Made by a program: the position numbers and the translations under genes. 64,000 nucleotides of DNA from the NCBI GenBank assembly GCA_030998225.1, contig JAPYXD010000555.1, positions 7,192,001 to 7,256,000 on the forward strand, written 5' to 3'. The stretch comes from Diplolepis rosae. Its lineage: Eukaryota; Arthropoda; Insecta; Hymenoptera; Diplolepididae. Below the pieces are notes generated by a model. It was not told where the DNA came from. It did not search any database and saw only the letters and a program-made list of their open reading frames with translations. Positions 35,239 through 47,621 of the stretch are shown in pieces (position 1 is the first letter of the stretch; each line of letters starts with the position of its first letter).

Positions 35239-38200
35239 AAATTCCTTTTGTGCAAATCTGAGAAACTTCTCACCAGTTTTCAAAAATCGCCGTAATACAG
35301 ATTTTGCTAGTGGGGGCGTTGCAGTTTACATCAATAGTCACATACATCACGAGGAAGTTAAATTGAACACTAATCTAGAAGCAGTTACAATTTCAACTAT
35401 AACCCCATCAAAATTATGTATCTGCAACACCTACATTCCGAATCGACATGAGATCGACCTCACTGAACTTAAACAACTTATTGACCAACTACCCAGACCC
35501 TTTATTCTACTGGGAGATTTCAACAGTCACAACTCTCTCTGGGGATCAAGACATACTGACATAAGAGGTAGGAAAATAGAGAAACTTTTGGATAAAACTG
35601 ATCTGGTTTTACTTAACAACAACCAACCTACACATTTTAACACTTCAAATGCTGCACTCAGCTCGATATATCTGTCTCTCTGCAGATCTAACATAGCTTA
35701 GACCATTAACTGGAATGTTCTTGACGATCTTTATGACAGTGATCACTTTCCTATAAGGATTGAAATTCAAAATCCCCATCCCACCATATATAACTATACC
35801 CCGAGATAGAAATATAAAAAAGCGGACTGGAATAAATTCCAAAAAGAAATAGATTCCAAAATTGACGAACTAAAATCACCTTCTGTTGAAAACATACACA
35901 AAATTGATGATATTGTTCATGAGTTTGTAGTGGCTATCACGAAGTCAGCTGATGCAACTATCCCAAAAACAACTTCGAATACCTTTAAAAACCAAGTACC
36001 TTGGTGGAGCCCTGAAGTGGAGAAAGTAATCAAACAAAAGAAACATGCCTTCAATATCTACAAAAGACTCAAGACTGAAGAAAACAAAATCGAGTTCAAG
36101 AGATGTCGAGCCATTTCACGGAAGATAATTAAACTGAGCAGACGAAACTCATGGATTGAATTCACTTCGTCCTTAAATTACAGCACTCCTAGTTCTGAAG
36201 TAGGGAGGAAGATCAACATGATTGAAGGAAATTCTACAAGTACACGCATCATGGCCCTCCAAAAAACTGATGGCTCTACATCGTCTGGCTCAACAGAAAT
36301 CGCGAACGAACTAGCGGATAACTATGCCTCAATTTCCAGCAATGCAAACTATGCCCCAAATTTCATCCCTTTCAAGATTGAAACTGAAAACACCATCGAC
36401 CAAAGAATTGATGAGAATCAAAATCTCGTTCTCAATACTCCACTCCTTCTGTCTGAAGTCACATCAACTCTAAATCAATGCAAAAATACTAGTCCTGGTC
36501 CTGACAACATACTAAATGTACTCCTAAAGCAACTACCAATCAAATCTCTAAGGTACCTTCTTGATCTACTACATTGGATTTGGATTCACAAAGTCTTTCC
36601 AATCCTTTGGAGAGAATCCCTCACCACTCCTATTCTCAAGCCTCACAAAGACAGACTAAAAGTCAGCAGCTACCGACCCATTGCATTAACATGAAACATG
36701 TGCAAACTAATGGAAAAAATTGTAAATAACAGACTCAGATGGTTGTTAGAAAATAAGAAATTTTTTGATAAACACCAAAGTGCCTTTAGACAATATCGAT
36801 CAACACTTGACTCCCTTGTAAACCTTGAAACAAACATACATGACGCCTTCATAAATGACCAACACCTCCTGACGGTTTCTCTAGACATCGAAAAATGCTA
36901 CGAAATGGTCTCTGGAGGCACCGAATCGTACAAATCCTACTTGACAATGGCGTGGACGGATCAATGATTATCTTGATTAAAAACTTTCTACAAAAAAGAC
37001 TCATTCAAGTTAGAGTAAACGGTTTCCTCTCGAAACAAATTATACTTGAAAAAGGAGTTCCTCAAGGCTTCGTACTTAGTGTCACTCTATTCTTAATTTT
37101 ATTCAACGATATCACAGGTTGCATTTTACGACCAATAAAAAATAGCATCTTTGCCGATAATCTGACAATCTACTGTAGCGGAAAAGATTTTAAAACAACT
37201 CAACAATTAGTTTAAAGCTACCTTGACGAGCTGCAAAAATGGGCCAATAAAACGGGTTTCAAGTTCTCCAAAACGAAAAGCACTTGAATCATCTTCTCAA
37301 AAAGTAAAAAAAATAGCCTAAACCCTGTTTCACATATCTCAAAACATAAATTAGAAGCTGTTCACACTATAAAAATTTTAGGGCTTATCTTCGATGAAAA
37401 ACTTTCCTGGATCCCTCACCTAAGATACCTAAAAGACGATTGTAAACGCAGGCTAAATGTTATTAAAACCCTTGCAAAAAGAAACTGGGGAGGGGACCAA
37501 AAATTACTAACAAATACCTATAAGGCTATTGTTAGATCCAAGTTAGACTATGGGTCCATAATCTATAACTCAGCCAAACCTCAGATTCTAGAAATGATCT
37601 CCCCTATCCGCAACGCTGGACTAAGAATTGCCTCTGGAGCCTTTGTCTCTAGCCCGATCTCATTGCCTACTACTATCACTGATCTTCAGAAATTGCCTAG
37701 GAACCAAACAACGTCAATAGAATATAGGGCTGCCCTAGATGGACTTCTCAACAATTACTCAAATTACATTCCAATCTATATAGACGGTTCAAAATCTACA
37801 AATGGATGCGGATGTGCAATGGTCACACCTGATAAACAATCTCAATTTAATTTACCGGACTCTTACAACATTTTCAGGTGTGAAACATGCTATCTTACAA
37901 GCACTAAATTACATAAAACAAGCTACCGATTCCCATTTCGTCATCTTTACGGACTCCTTATCTGCCATTGAAGCAATCAAAAACACCAGAAAATTTGATC
38001 ACATCACACAAGAAATCCATGAAACCCTTTGGCAGCTCTCTAAAAGGGGAAAAGAAGTAATCTTCACCTGGATACCATCTCATTTTGGAATAAAGGGAAA
38101 CAAAATTGCAGATTTCATAGCCAAATTGGCTTATTTACTCCCTGCGACCGATCCGCCTATTCCTACCTTCGATAAGGACCTCAAAAGCCAAATCTGTCAA

Positions 38201-38280
38201 GCATCCAAAGACTTGCGAACGAACCTACCTTATGTGATTGCTGCGAAGACCTTGTCTCCATCTCCGTCAAGCACATACTA
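35239..38280 (+). pseudogene. LINE ORF2: endonuclease, reverse transcriptase, RNase H
   Basis: Domains in order: APE-type endonuclease (35363-35701: FILLGDFNSHNSLWGS; then YDSDHFPI near 35740 past a stop), with its N-terminus missing; reverse transcriptase from 35930 (SPGPDNI, SSYRPIALT, then KCYEMV, GVPQGFVLSVTLFLILFNDI). The catalytic box reads FADN instead of FADD. RNase H follows at about 37770-38140 (IYIDGSKS, a HAILQAL block with Lys where the catalytic Glu is usual, IFTDSLSAI, WIPSHFGIKGNKIADFIAK). Stops and frameshifts occur near 35700, 36692, 36930, 37213 and 37285. The domain order is that of I/Jockey-superfamily LINEs. Confidence 0.88.
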
Positions 38281-38811
38281 ACAATATATCGGCCAAATGT
38301 CCCCCGAGACTTGAGCCAAAAAATGCGCCTCATCAGAAAAGATGATTTTTTGATGAAAATTGGGATCATTTTCAATTGATTCCAGAGCCCAATCCGCGAA
38401 CTCCCGACGCAAACGAGGGTCATTAGGCTTCAGTTCTTGGGCCAGACTGATCTTATAGGGATGCAGGCCAAGATCCAATCGCAAAATACGCCAGGTAGTC
38501 ATCCTGGACAGGCCCAATTCCTGAGATCGGCGTGGCACGGACAATTCACGGTTTTCCTCGATACTGGCCTGTACGGCGGCTATATTCTGTGTAGAACGTG
38601 CGGTACGCATACGATTTTTAGGCTTAGTATCCAATAGAGTAAATTCACTCTCCAACTTATCGATTATTCAACGAATTGAGAGCGCGGATGGAGCAGAATG
38701 ACGACCATATTTTGCACGATATGCTCTTTGAACACCGACAAAACTTCTCGAATTTTGATAAAATAATTGGACAATTTCCAAACGTTGTGGAAGCGTGAAA
38801 CTACTCATGAT
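38281..38811 (-). pseudogene. IS630-like transposase, C-terminally truncated
   Basis: Minus strand. The N-terminus near 38811 reads MSSFTLPQRLEIVQLFYQNS. 38655-38278 encodes RTARSTQNIAAVQASIEENR, SVPRRSQELGLSRMTTWRIL, LHPYKISLAQELKPND and IIFSDEAHFLAQVSG, which contains the first catalytic Asp. Everything after GDIWP, including the second and third catalytic residues, is missing. Confidence 0.8.
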
Positions 38812-38930
38812 TAAATGGCAAACCTTACTGATGACAACTGACAGCAGACGTCAAAAATTTCAGTTCAAATGAGCCCGATAGGGACATTCAAAATCATATC
38901 ACCCCTATTGGGAAACCCTTTATAAAAGCA
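38281..38930 (-). mobile_element. IS630-like element nested in the LINE 3' end
   Basis: The right end ...cccctattgggaaaccctt with an inner ...catatcacccct is a typical terminus of this element type. The left end is not clear and may be truncated. LINE sequence resumes at about 38930 and runs to the A tract. Confidence 0.7.
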
Positions 38931-39272
38931 GAACATGCGTACCTGAAGTGCGAATCCAGTTACAAATCTCACACTACACTCTTCCAACATAACCTAATCT
39001 GTAAGTTATGACTGTAGTCGCTAATGAACTAGATGTTGATGCGACTCTGAGCCCTTAATAAAAAAAAAATCGTCTTTTAGACAACAATTAAAATCTCTGC
39101 TAGAACAGGTAAGTAAATATTTCCTAGAGCTCTAGGCTATGAACTCTAGAAGAGTTATGAAAAATTGTATTTTAGGTATTGAAATGTGGGCTAAAAGTAA
39201 TATTTTTACATGAGATTTTCTACAAATAAAAGCCAACCAATGTAGTCGCTGATGCTACCGTTTGTCTAATAT

Positions 39273-39444
39273 ACACAGAAAAAAAAGTCTTAAATTTGTT
39301 ACGTCTAACAGACGATTTTGGCTTAAATTTAGCCACCTTGTGTATAATTGCATAAGTCTGTCCTTCTCTAATGGTCAAGTTTTTGTTACATCGTAAAGTT
39401 AGCCGATTTTTAGGATTTAATTAAAACTGTTTTTTTACAGTGTA
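39273..39444. mobile_element. MITE with CACAG/CTGTG poly-A ends
   Basis: tacacagaaaaaaaagtctt on the left and aaaactgtttttttacagtgta on the right are inverted. The corresponding sequence in unit 1 (ctaatataaaattgaaattc near 3155) lacks it, so it inserted at a TA after the duplication. Confidence 0.75.
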
Positions 39445-40197
39445 CAATTGATATTCAGAAATTATTCCACCCGTAAAGGTATCGTTAAAATTTTGTTACC
39501 ATATGTACTACAAATCCAGCTACAAATGAAGCTCGTTATATTCAGAAAAAGACAAGGATTAAAAGAGACCTAATTTATGGAACATTAAATGATTAGAAAA
39601 GAGATAAGAGATATATAATAACTGTCAAAATTATTTCAGCTTTCGAAGTGCTTTTTCAACTCAATTATTATGTCTCACCCTGTATTTTTACAACGGTAGT
39701 TTAAACTCTTTTCACCAGGTACTGCAAACACATCTTGTATGCAGACCCTGTTTTTTTCTTACTCCATCTTGCAATCCCAAAATGCTGTAAAATGACTTAT
39801 CGTCGCCTCTCAGTCTTTTCCAGCTAAGTTTGTGAATCCTTATCCTTTCGAATAACGAATAATTCGAGAAAAAAATATAATCTTTCATCGTAAACAGCAA
39901 TTTTCAATGAATTTCAACTGTTAATTATAAGAAACGACACGTAATTTGGATTTTATATCTACTGTATTGTTAACTGCATTTAATGTGTTTGTTTTTGCGT
40001 GTACCAAGGTTTCACCATTCTCGCTCATCATTTTAACAATCCATATATTTACAATATGTTTTGAGTTTACCTGGAGTAAAAAGATAGTTCTTTCTATGCA
40101 TTGATGTCTATCCATCTTTCAGTCTGCTTGTTGTAAAATACAGTCCACAGTAATCAATTTTGCCCTGCTTCAAAATTTATAAATTGAATGTCTGCAG

Positions 40198-43100
40198 GTG
40201 CGGGTGATAACCAGAATCTCATGGTCAGCGATGACCAGTATCTTAATGTCATTGTTTTCTTCTGGAAAATAATCTACGAAGAAGACAAACGAAAACTTTT
40301 ATGTCATGGGGCATTAATTGCATCAAATTGGATCTTTGCTACTAAGAAATGCCATGAAATCATATCAGATTCAGATTGCACTGTCCTTAGTACTGGAGGC
40401 AGTTATTTTGAAGATATTGATATAGATTTTGTTATTAAAAGCACAATAAAGTTTGATAAGAGGTCACAATTTGTTATTCTGGTTGTAAGTAGCATCAGAG
40501 AATACTGAGAAGTTCAAAGTTATCAAATACCAAAACCGTAAAGAATTCGATTTTTCTTCAGATAGATGTGAATAGTGATCAATTATCCTCCTTTAAAATA
40601 TTTGACATGGAATTATCTAATGATGTGAAGTATGAAGCAGCCATGGTAGGATGGGGCAAAAAGGTGAGAATGCACGACTGGGAAATAAGTGTTTTAGTAC
40701 CGCCTGTAGGTCTGACGAAAGTTTATCAATTCTACTCTATTATTATCCTGTAAATTCAGAAAAAAAAACATTTTGACACTGTCCATTCACTGACCTTGCA
40801 ATATTACGAATAAGAATGGTAAAAAAACCTTTGTCATTGTAATTATGATTCTGCGATCAAATCTGAATTTAAAGGTGTAGGAATAAATCAGCGTTGCCAG
40901 ACCGTACCATAATAATGTAATCGTACCATAATTTTGACTTATGTACCATGTACCATCCCTGGTGTACCATACCTCTTAAATGTACCATAATTTAAAAATA
41001 TTTCTATTTTTTATTTTTCATTTAACCGAAATGAAATCAAGACAAAATCGGAATAGCCATTATCCAATGAGAGTTGTTTTCTGTCCTATATGAAGCATGT
41101 TTGACATTCCAAAGACAATTACATATTATACTTGTTTTTTACAGATTATAAGCTGTTTTATAAAAAAAAATGTTCTTTACTAAGAGTTACTTTAAGTAAA
41201 TGTTACAAAATACAAAGACTTGAAAAAGTAGAAACTGTGTCATAATTATTATTAAAATAGTTTTATTAAAACATAATATTATTATATTTATTATCAATAT
41301 ATCATTAACATTTTATTTATGAAAAATATTATACTTTGAACTATTTGAAGACATATTAATTTGGATTTTGCGCCGAGCATGCGTCTTGTAAACATGTACC
41401 ATAGTGTACCATAATTTTAACATGCCAATTCCATAATTTCGCTCTGTGGATCTAGCAACGCTGGAATAAATACAATAATATAATTTTTCAGCGATAAAAA
41501 CTAAAAAAACATCATATACCTGTCATTGAAGTCAGCACAGTGGTTCAACATTTGCTGAACGTCTTCACCGTCAAGATTGACCATTGTTAGAAGTAGGATA
41601 AAAGCAGTTGTGTCTCACTCCACCCTACTGTAAAATCCGACATCATATACGATGTTGTAAATGACATCGGAATTTTGGATAGTATGCGATGTCGTTTACG
41701 ATGTCGTATATGGTACGTCATTTACGACGTCAGTTACGACATCGTATATAGTGTCGTATTTTACAATAGGGTGGAGTGAGACACAACTATTTTTATCTTA
41801 CATCTACCAATAGTTAACCCTGACGGTGGAGACATTCCGCAAGTGGCGAACTACTGCACCGCCTTCAATGACAGGTATACACTCGACTCGTGCTAAGCCC
41901 GCGGCTAAGTTCTTGGTAAATATTTAATTCATTGACATTATACTTCGAGGATCAAATTTGAATTAGAAGGTCTAGGAATAGATACCATTATTTAATTTTC
42001 TAGCAATAAAAACTAGGAAAACATCATACGTAATATTGCAAGGTCACTAAACAGTCAGTATATTCGCTGACCGTTATCTAAGCCGGTTCCGCTAGGGATA
42101 ATGTCATTAAAGAAGAATTCAGTGTGAACCAGGTGTATTGGCACTATTGCGCGATGAATACCCAAAGTCTGGCCAGCCCCTAGTTAGCACCGAGTTTCAT
42201 GCTAGTTTTTTGTTAGCTAGCGGCATATGTAATTCTAGTTTGACAGGCAGAATTCTCTCTTTTGCTTCGTGTATTCACCGTGAATTCCTATACACCATAC
42301 ACTGTCGCATACATATATTATATAATAGTATAATAACATATATTATAAATTTGTCTGTTTTATGTATATCAATAGATTGATCAGCCAATGATAGAGCCGT
42401 TTACTTTTACAGTAAAAAGTAGTCAAATATATATAATAAAGGATGAGATAGGAAAGAAATTGGATGTAAGTGAAATATACATCTACAAAAATATTTGGTT
42501 CGTTCGAACAAAATTTAGTTGGATCAACTACAAAATTTGCTTATTATATGGTTGGCCCAATTTTTACTTGATTCAAGAAATGAATTTGTTTCATGCAACC
42601 GATGCTTCTTGATTAGATACGATTTAGGTAGTTGAAACAATTCTTTCCGGTGATTTAACTAAATTTTTGTTCATTCAAATAAATTTTGCTGGACGCAACC
42701 AAAGATCTTGATCAATTCAACGAAATAATTTGGCTTGAGCAAGTGTTGTATTTACCTTCATTCTGATATAAAATCTACATTTCACTCAAAATTTTGCCTT
42801 AGGATCCAGGACTTAAGGGCATATACTACATCGGTCTAGTAAATGTGTAGAAAATTCTACATCCTTTTTCAAAAAATAATAATAATTTTCACTTTAACTT
42901 TAGAATAAGACAAGGGATGTGCTAAGACAAGTTCCGTGACTTCCCTTTACATTGATTATTCAAGAAAGGTAATTTCGGTAATTATATCGGTATTACTCTA
43001 GTTAAGAATGTTATAACGCGGCCAGTGTTATCCCGCCTGGTGTCTGCTGCTGCCGGAGGGCCGCCTCTGGAGCAGAGCGGGTCGTGTGCGCCTTCGTTCC

Positions 43101-46100
43101 CAGGGGCCTGGGCAGTCGGCGTCGCGATGGACGTAGAGCACTTCCTCTTCGTCGGCTGTTCGAATGACGAGTATCGGGGCGGCGCACCGCGAGTTCCTCC
43201 AGTACTCAAAGGCCTCTACGCCAGGTCCGGAAAGCACGCAGGGCTTCCAGCTCTCTCGAGCCCGAGCGTACTGGTAAAGCTCGGGGTGCTGGACGACGAA
43301 AGATTTCACCTCTTTCGCTGGAAGGCCTTTGAGGCGGAGAATCTCCTGGTCAAATTGCTGGGCCCGGGTGACCGAGATCGGAGAGGGCCGCCGAAGGACG
43401 AGTTTGCTTTTCCAGCTGGAAAGAATGAGCTCCTCCTCGTCTATAGACTCGTGGGGCCCTGCGGTGGGGCATGACGAGCAAGGTGCCAGTGTAACCGGGG
43501 TCGGCCGGGAGGCTCGCTGATGGTGGGGGGGGGATACTGGGGCCCTCTTGGCGTGGTAGTGTAGCCGCCTCCTTCCGGGCACACGTCGTCTGCAGGAACT
43601 CAGCGGTGAAAGGAGTAGGTGTCGGAGTCGATAGTCTGGAGGCGACGAGGATCGGCCGACCACTGCCCAGTGGCGGCTTTCTTGTCAGGCGACGGAGACC
43701 ACCTGCGAAACGCGCCCGCCTCTGAGCGTTTCTTCTTTTTTAGCCTCCGCGGATCACGACATCTGGATTTCCTAGTCTCTTCTTCCAGATGTTCTGTCTT
43801 CTTCTGCTTGCGAGAGGCGTGAAGGAGGGAATATATTAGAGGAGCGAATATGCTGCAATTTCGTATGTGTTTATTTTCAAAGACTTTCGTACAATCCAGG
43901 AAACTGGCTGGTGCCGGGATCATTCTTCTAAGACGTGTGACGTCGTAGAATTCCTACGACTCAAAACGCCAGTGCGCGGCCATGTTAATTATAATTTTAT
44001 ATTGCTTAATGTCATTTCGTTTATTGAATAGGTAATGTAAATTAGAGAATTACGAATAGGTCTTAGTTTAAAGTATGTCGAAGAGTTTCGAGACATATGT
44101 ATATAATCTTATATAATTTCACTTCGCGTCGATTTACTGTAAATTGCTTATAACCTGACGCTCCACTGCCGGGAAATTCACTTGAAAGTTATAAACAAAA
44201 TGTATATGAGTTTCGTCTCTTTTTATTACACTGCCGGAGAGTCAACAACGGAGATAGACCAGCCAACGTTGGACTAAACGGATGCGTCACCTTCTACCAA
44301 CCACGTCGGACCCACCAGCCACGCCATCTTTGTCAAACATCGCGAACCTATTACCGCGTTGGAGCCAGCCCCGCTACTTCCAGAATACTGTGGTTATACT
44401 GTGGGTAAGCTGGGGGTCAATAGCCATCTTTTGCACCTCAATAGCCAGGACCCAGCACTGACCATGGCGTCATAAAATGTGCGAGGAAAATATTAACGCA
44501 TCAAGTTACAGGTACCAGCGAGGATGTCGCTAAGGCAGCCAATCGCAAAGTCCGAGGTTTTAGACAAGTTCAAGATAAAGAACTAATCAACCCTGATAAC
44601 GTGTTGAATTTGGCCCACGGACGCAATTCTGGAGAGTATCAGGTTTGCCTCTAGTTAGAGAGAGACGAAACATCATTAGAAAGAGAGGTTACTATCCAGA
44701 GTTACGTTAGAGCGTGGAACCAATGGTAGTAGCAGTGTCTGAGACTCCCAGCCAATCACGGGTGAGGATAATAGCAACAATTCGCATGGCGACCCAACCG
44801 GCCAATGGGAGAAGACTAGAGAGGCTACACCGAACATCAAAACTACAGCGCACCCACATTAACCATGAAGATGCGGCATAAGGTTGCGGCATAAACAAGT
44901 CCAGTTGGTGGAGACGAGGTATCAATCGTTCTTCTTGGAGAGAGAAAACAATTTTGGGAGCACTACTTCTTGCGGCACTCGAGTTGTGTTGAGCGACGGA
45001 TGAAGATAATAATTGTTCAAAAGAAGGAATAAAAATAACTTTCTCGGCGTTATAGTTAACGATCAGAACGTCAGGCTTTTTAATGTAAAAGAGAGTGGTC
45101 GAAGAATCATTGAGTTGAGGTAAGAGTCATGTGTTAAAAGTTGGTTTGCGCGAGGTGTTCAGTTCTACGTAATGGCGGCTACAAGCCAAGCCACGTGTTA
45201 TTAGCAAAATCTCCTCGACCGCGCCACACTTTATTTACCTTGAAACTTTTTGATTTAATTTACTCAAGTGAACATGTATATCTTAAATTGTGAATAATTT
45301 TTTTTGTATTGTAAAACTAGTCGCGTGGCCGGTGAGTTCGTTAGCAAGGGAGTGGGGAGAATTTTTGTAATAGGCAGTAGAGTAGATTAGCGAAGTGTTT
45401 TCCGGCTGTAAGCCTCTGGGGACATAATTGGCAGCGTAGCGTGGCCCGAGACCGGCTATTTACAATAAAATACAATTGTTAGGGCGCGCTGATAAATGGT
45501 CTTAATTTGGATGTACGAACACTAGTTGTACAAATAAACATCCAAGTTCTTTTAATTGATTTAGCTATAACCCTAATTGAATACTCCTTTTGCGGATTGA
45601 TTTTCAGGACGCCATCTGCGGACGCCGCGCTCTACCATTGACCCTAAAGAGAGAGAGGGGGGGGGGGGGGGGCTGAGCTAGACCTGCTTTTCGCGTATAC
45701 CGGTATTGTGTGTGTTCTCCGCGAGTCTGATTCGAACTCTATTTTTTTGGAAAAATTTCTGGGTTTTTTTTTTTTTTTTAAGATTAAGTGCAGCCAAATC
45801 TTGTGGCCCCGCGTTGCGTTGTGCCCGAAGGACAATAGAACGTGACTGACGTCGATTATAAGGTTTTCCTTATAAAAATTTCTTTGGGGTCGGTTCATGA
45901 ATGACCCAAGAAAGGTCTGGCGCCCACATAGCGAATTCGTTTACTTCAAACTAATAACACACACGATACCGAAGGGTGTTGCCTAGGTTAGGAGAATTGC
46001 AACGTCACAGAAGTCTAAACACCGAGGTGGTTGCCGGAAGAATGGTGCTCTCCTCAGTCGGCCGGTTTCTTATATATTCGCAGGGGAACTCGGCGCACCA

Positions 46101-47223
46101 ATCAGGACGCGGCGTGTGGTTGGTTACTAGTAGCAGTCTTATTGCTTTAGCGTGCGCATGATACACTGGATAGTTCTTTTGATAATTTAAGGAGGTTCAT
46201 CTGATTTGGAATTAACAAACAAATCTTGACAAAAAAATTAATATAGGCTTATTAATAATGATAAAGTCACCTCTTAAATTTTTGGCTGATTTGGACACCT
46301 AAATGATGAGATATTGATCAAATAACTTTTCGCGATTTAAATCAGAGTCTTATGGGCAGTCGGATTTTTTGAGTCTTCTTACTTAAAATGCACAAAAATT
46401 GACGAAAATTTTGCACAGAAATTTCAATAAATAGTAAACTGATATCTAAAGAACAGTGTGACAGATCGTAGAAATCAATTAGGTAACTGCAAGACTTATA
46501 ATTAATAAGTTTTCTCATTGGAATTGCTGTTGTTGACTAGGAAATAGCAATCTTCGTTCTTAGCCACTCTTTCAAACTCTTGCCCTGAAAAATCTTGCCT
46601 TACTTCCTAACGTCCCTTTCTTCGCGACTGGTCACATATGACAGAGCAGACTGAGCGCGCGCGCGCGCGTGTGTATACGTGTAGGTATGGGGAGGCGACG
46701 TTGCCAACCTAAAGGCTCACTACTCTAGTCAGTAGCGAGTCTATAGGAACTCTCTTTTGACTTCCGACGTAACCGATGAACCTCCTTAATCTGAAGAGAG
46801 GTCACGGGATCTGTTATAGAAGACACTGTATCACCTAAAATTTCAACCAGAAATAATTAATATTATCGAAAATAAGTTTTGGAATCAGAATTCAATACAA
46901 TATTTTCTGATAGTCTCTTAACCGATGTGGTACAGGCCCAGAAAGTTAATAACTAAAACCCTTCAATAAATTAGTTCCCCGCAGGCGGTGTTATAGTAAT
47001 GGGTGATAAAATTATAGCAGTTACGAATTTGAATGCTGATAGGATCCAGACGTCCAGAATCAAATGCATAGACTCAAAGAAAGTTTCCACTGAGCTTTCG
47101 AATCGTAGAGAAGAAAATATAGACGTACAGCAGCAATCTGAAATTGGTTCGTTTGCTAGTTTAATTTTTTGCTTCAAAAATAATGTTTGGAACCTTGAGG
47201 TTTCCTTTACGTTTTGTGAATAA
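40198..47223 (+). CDS. Module A': catalytically dead S1 serine protease homologue
   Basis: Coding exons are 40198-40484, 40562-40663, 42376-42465 and 46975-47223. Exon 1 repeats the LCHGALIASNWIFATKKC block with Lys at His57, and SQFVILV puts Gln at Asp102. Exon 2 ends AMVGWGKK. The last exon starts FPAGGVIVMGDKIIAV, with Ala at Ser195, and ends ...NNVWNLEVSFTFCE. With the leader exon at 24931 the protein is about 261 residues, a normal size for a single S1 domain. The exons differ from A by about 20 replacement and 4 silent changes in exon 1 (hand count), while the upstream intron differs by about 4.5 percent. The introns are expanded by hAT-like, foldback and GC-rich insertions. Confidence 0.62.
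40889..41463. mobile_element. hAT-like non-autonomous element with 8-bp target duplication
   Basis: gaataaat occurs at 40881-40888 and 41464-41471, and unit 1 has the single-copy site (ggaatagatacaat near 4580). The ends cagcgttgccagacc and ...tctagcaacgctg fit hAT termini (CAGNGNTGCCA). Subterminal taccat words recur about seven times on the left and twice on the right, as expected for transposase binding sites. It has no ORF. Confidence 0.85.
41516..41878. mobile_element. Foldback MITE with nested palindromic core
   Basis: acctgtcattgaagtcagca on the left and gccttcaatgacaggtat on the right are inverted. A second inverted pair (tgtctcactccaccctactg / caatagggtggagtgagaca) encloses a core of repeated gatgtcgtatat/acgacatcgtat words. 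The outer part is the same family as 58330-58520. Confidence 0.75.
43028..43923 (-). CDS. GC-rich unknown ORF pair, possibly gag-like
   Basis: 43923-43600 encodes a basic segment (RKQKKTEHLEEETRKSRC, then RRLKKKKRSEAG). The overlapping frame 43663-43028 encodes 211 residues with an arginine-rich start and a more ordered region (DQEILRLKGLPAKEVKSFVV, VEAFEYWRNSRCAAP). Together they may be one protein split by a frameshift near 43640. I do not recognise a domain. Position inside a transposon-like insertion suggests a mobile-element protein. The plus-strand ORFs over the same bases are shadows. Confidence 0.35.
43924..45930. other. Interior of the GC-rich insertion, no gene seen
   Basis: Mixed composition, no convincing ORF. 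A run of 16 G (45657-45672) follows a GA-repeat, and a run of 16 T is at 45764-45779. The short ORFs at 44707 and 45644 lack support. Confidence 0.4.
46187..46789. mobile_element. TTAA-flanked (piggyBac-like) MITE, uninterrupted copy
   Basis: TTAA-ggaggttcatc at the left and gatgaacctcc-TTAA at the right, 603 bp in total. It is the orthologue of 5017-6588 without its nested insertions. A (gc)n run (gagcgcgcgcgcgcgcgtgtg) lies near 46655. Confidence 0.75.
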
Positions 47224-47621
47224 TATATATCACATTGTTAAAAATGTTTCACTGCGCAAATTTAAGGGGAGAAAACCCTTTACAATTTCCAAAAAATCGA
47301 TTTTTTTCTCATACTTCGAAAGTATAATATATTAAGCAGGAATTTTTCAAATGGAACCTGTCCTGGGTTTTATCCGGTCCTAAGAAGGGTTTTAAAAGGT
47401 TCAAAAAATTGTGCGCCAATCAGGTTCTATATGGGTGTCAAGCAGATTCTAAGAAGGACTGTAAAGAATTTTATCTGATTTTTATGCAGGACCTGAAATT
47501 GTTCCACGTATATAGCCTTAAACTTGTATTAAGCAGGTCATATCCGATCCTAAGAAGGGTTCTGTATGTCCATGAAAGGGTTTTATACGGAACCAAACAT
47601 TGTTACGATAGACCTTTTTAA

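Larger units (their letters stand above)
33948..39064 (+). mobile_element. I/Jockey-type LINE, near full length, with 12-bp target duplication
   Basis: The sequence aaaaatcgtctt occurs directly before the element (33936-33947) and again after its poly(A) tail (39065-39076), a textbook target-site duplication. The element starts cattctcaattcgg, includes a 5' leader, ORF1 and ORF2, and ends in an A tract at 39061-39069. About 650 bp near its 3' end is a nested IS630-like element. Both ORFs are broken. Confidence 0.9.
42999..46160. mobile_element. 3.2-kb GC-rich insertion in A' intron, class unresolved
   Basis: Unit 1 reads straight through (tatcggtattacactggata near 4990), whereas A' is interrupted from 42999 to about 46160, with tac at both edges. 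The left 1 kb is far richer in GC than anything else here and carries a minus-strand ORF. The minus strand also shows a TATATAAG box (about 46070) upstream of tgggcgccagacc (about 45920), which could be a promoter and primer-binding-like site of a degraded LTR element. Another ttggcagcgtagcgtgg is at about 45427 on the plus strand. No paired LTRs, integrase or RT seen. Confidence 0.5.

Noticed and set aside
43025..43474. Plus-strand 149-residue ORF in the GC-rich island
   Set aside because: High GC lengthens ORFs in all frames; the minus-strand frame is longer and less proline/glycine-biased at its end, though neither is proven.
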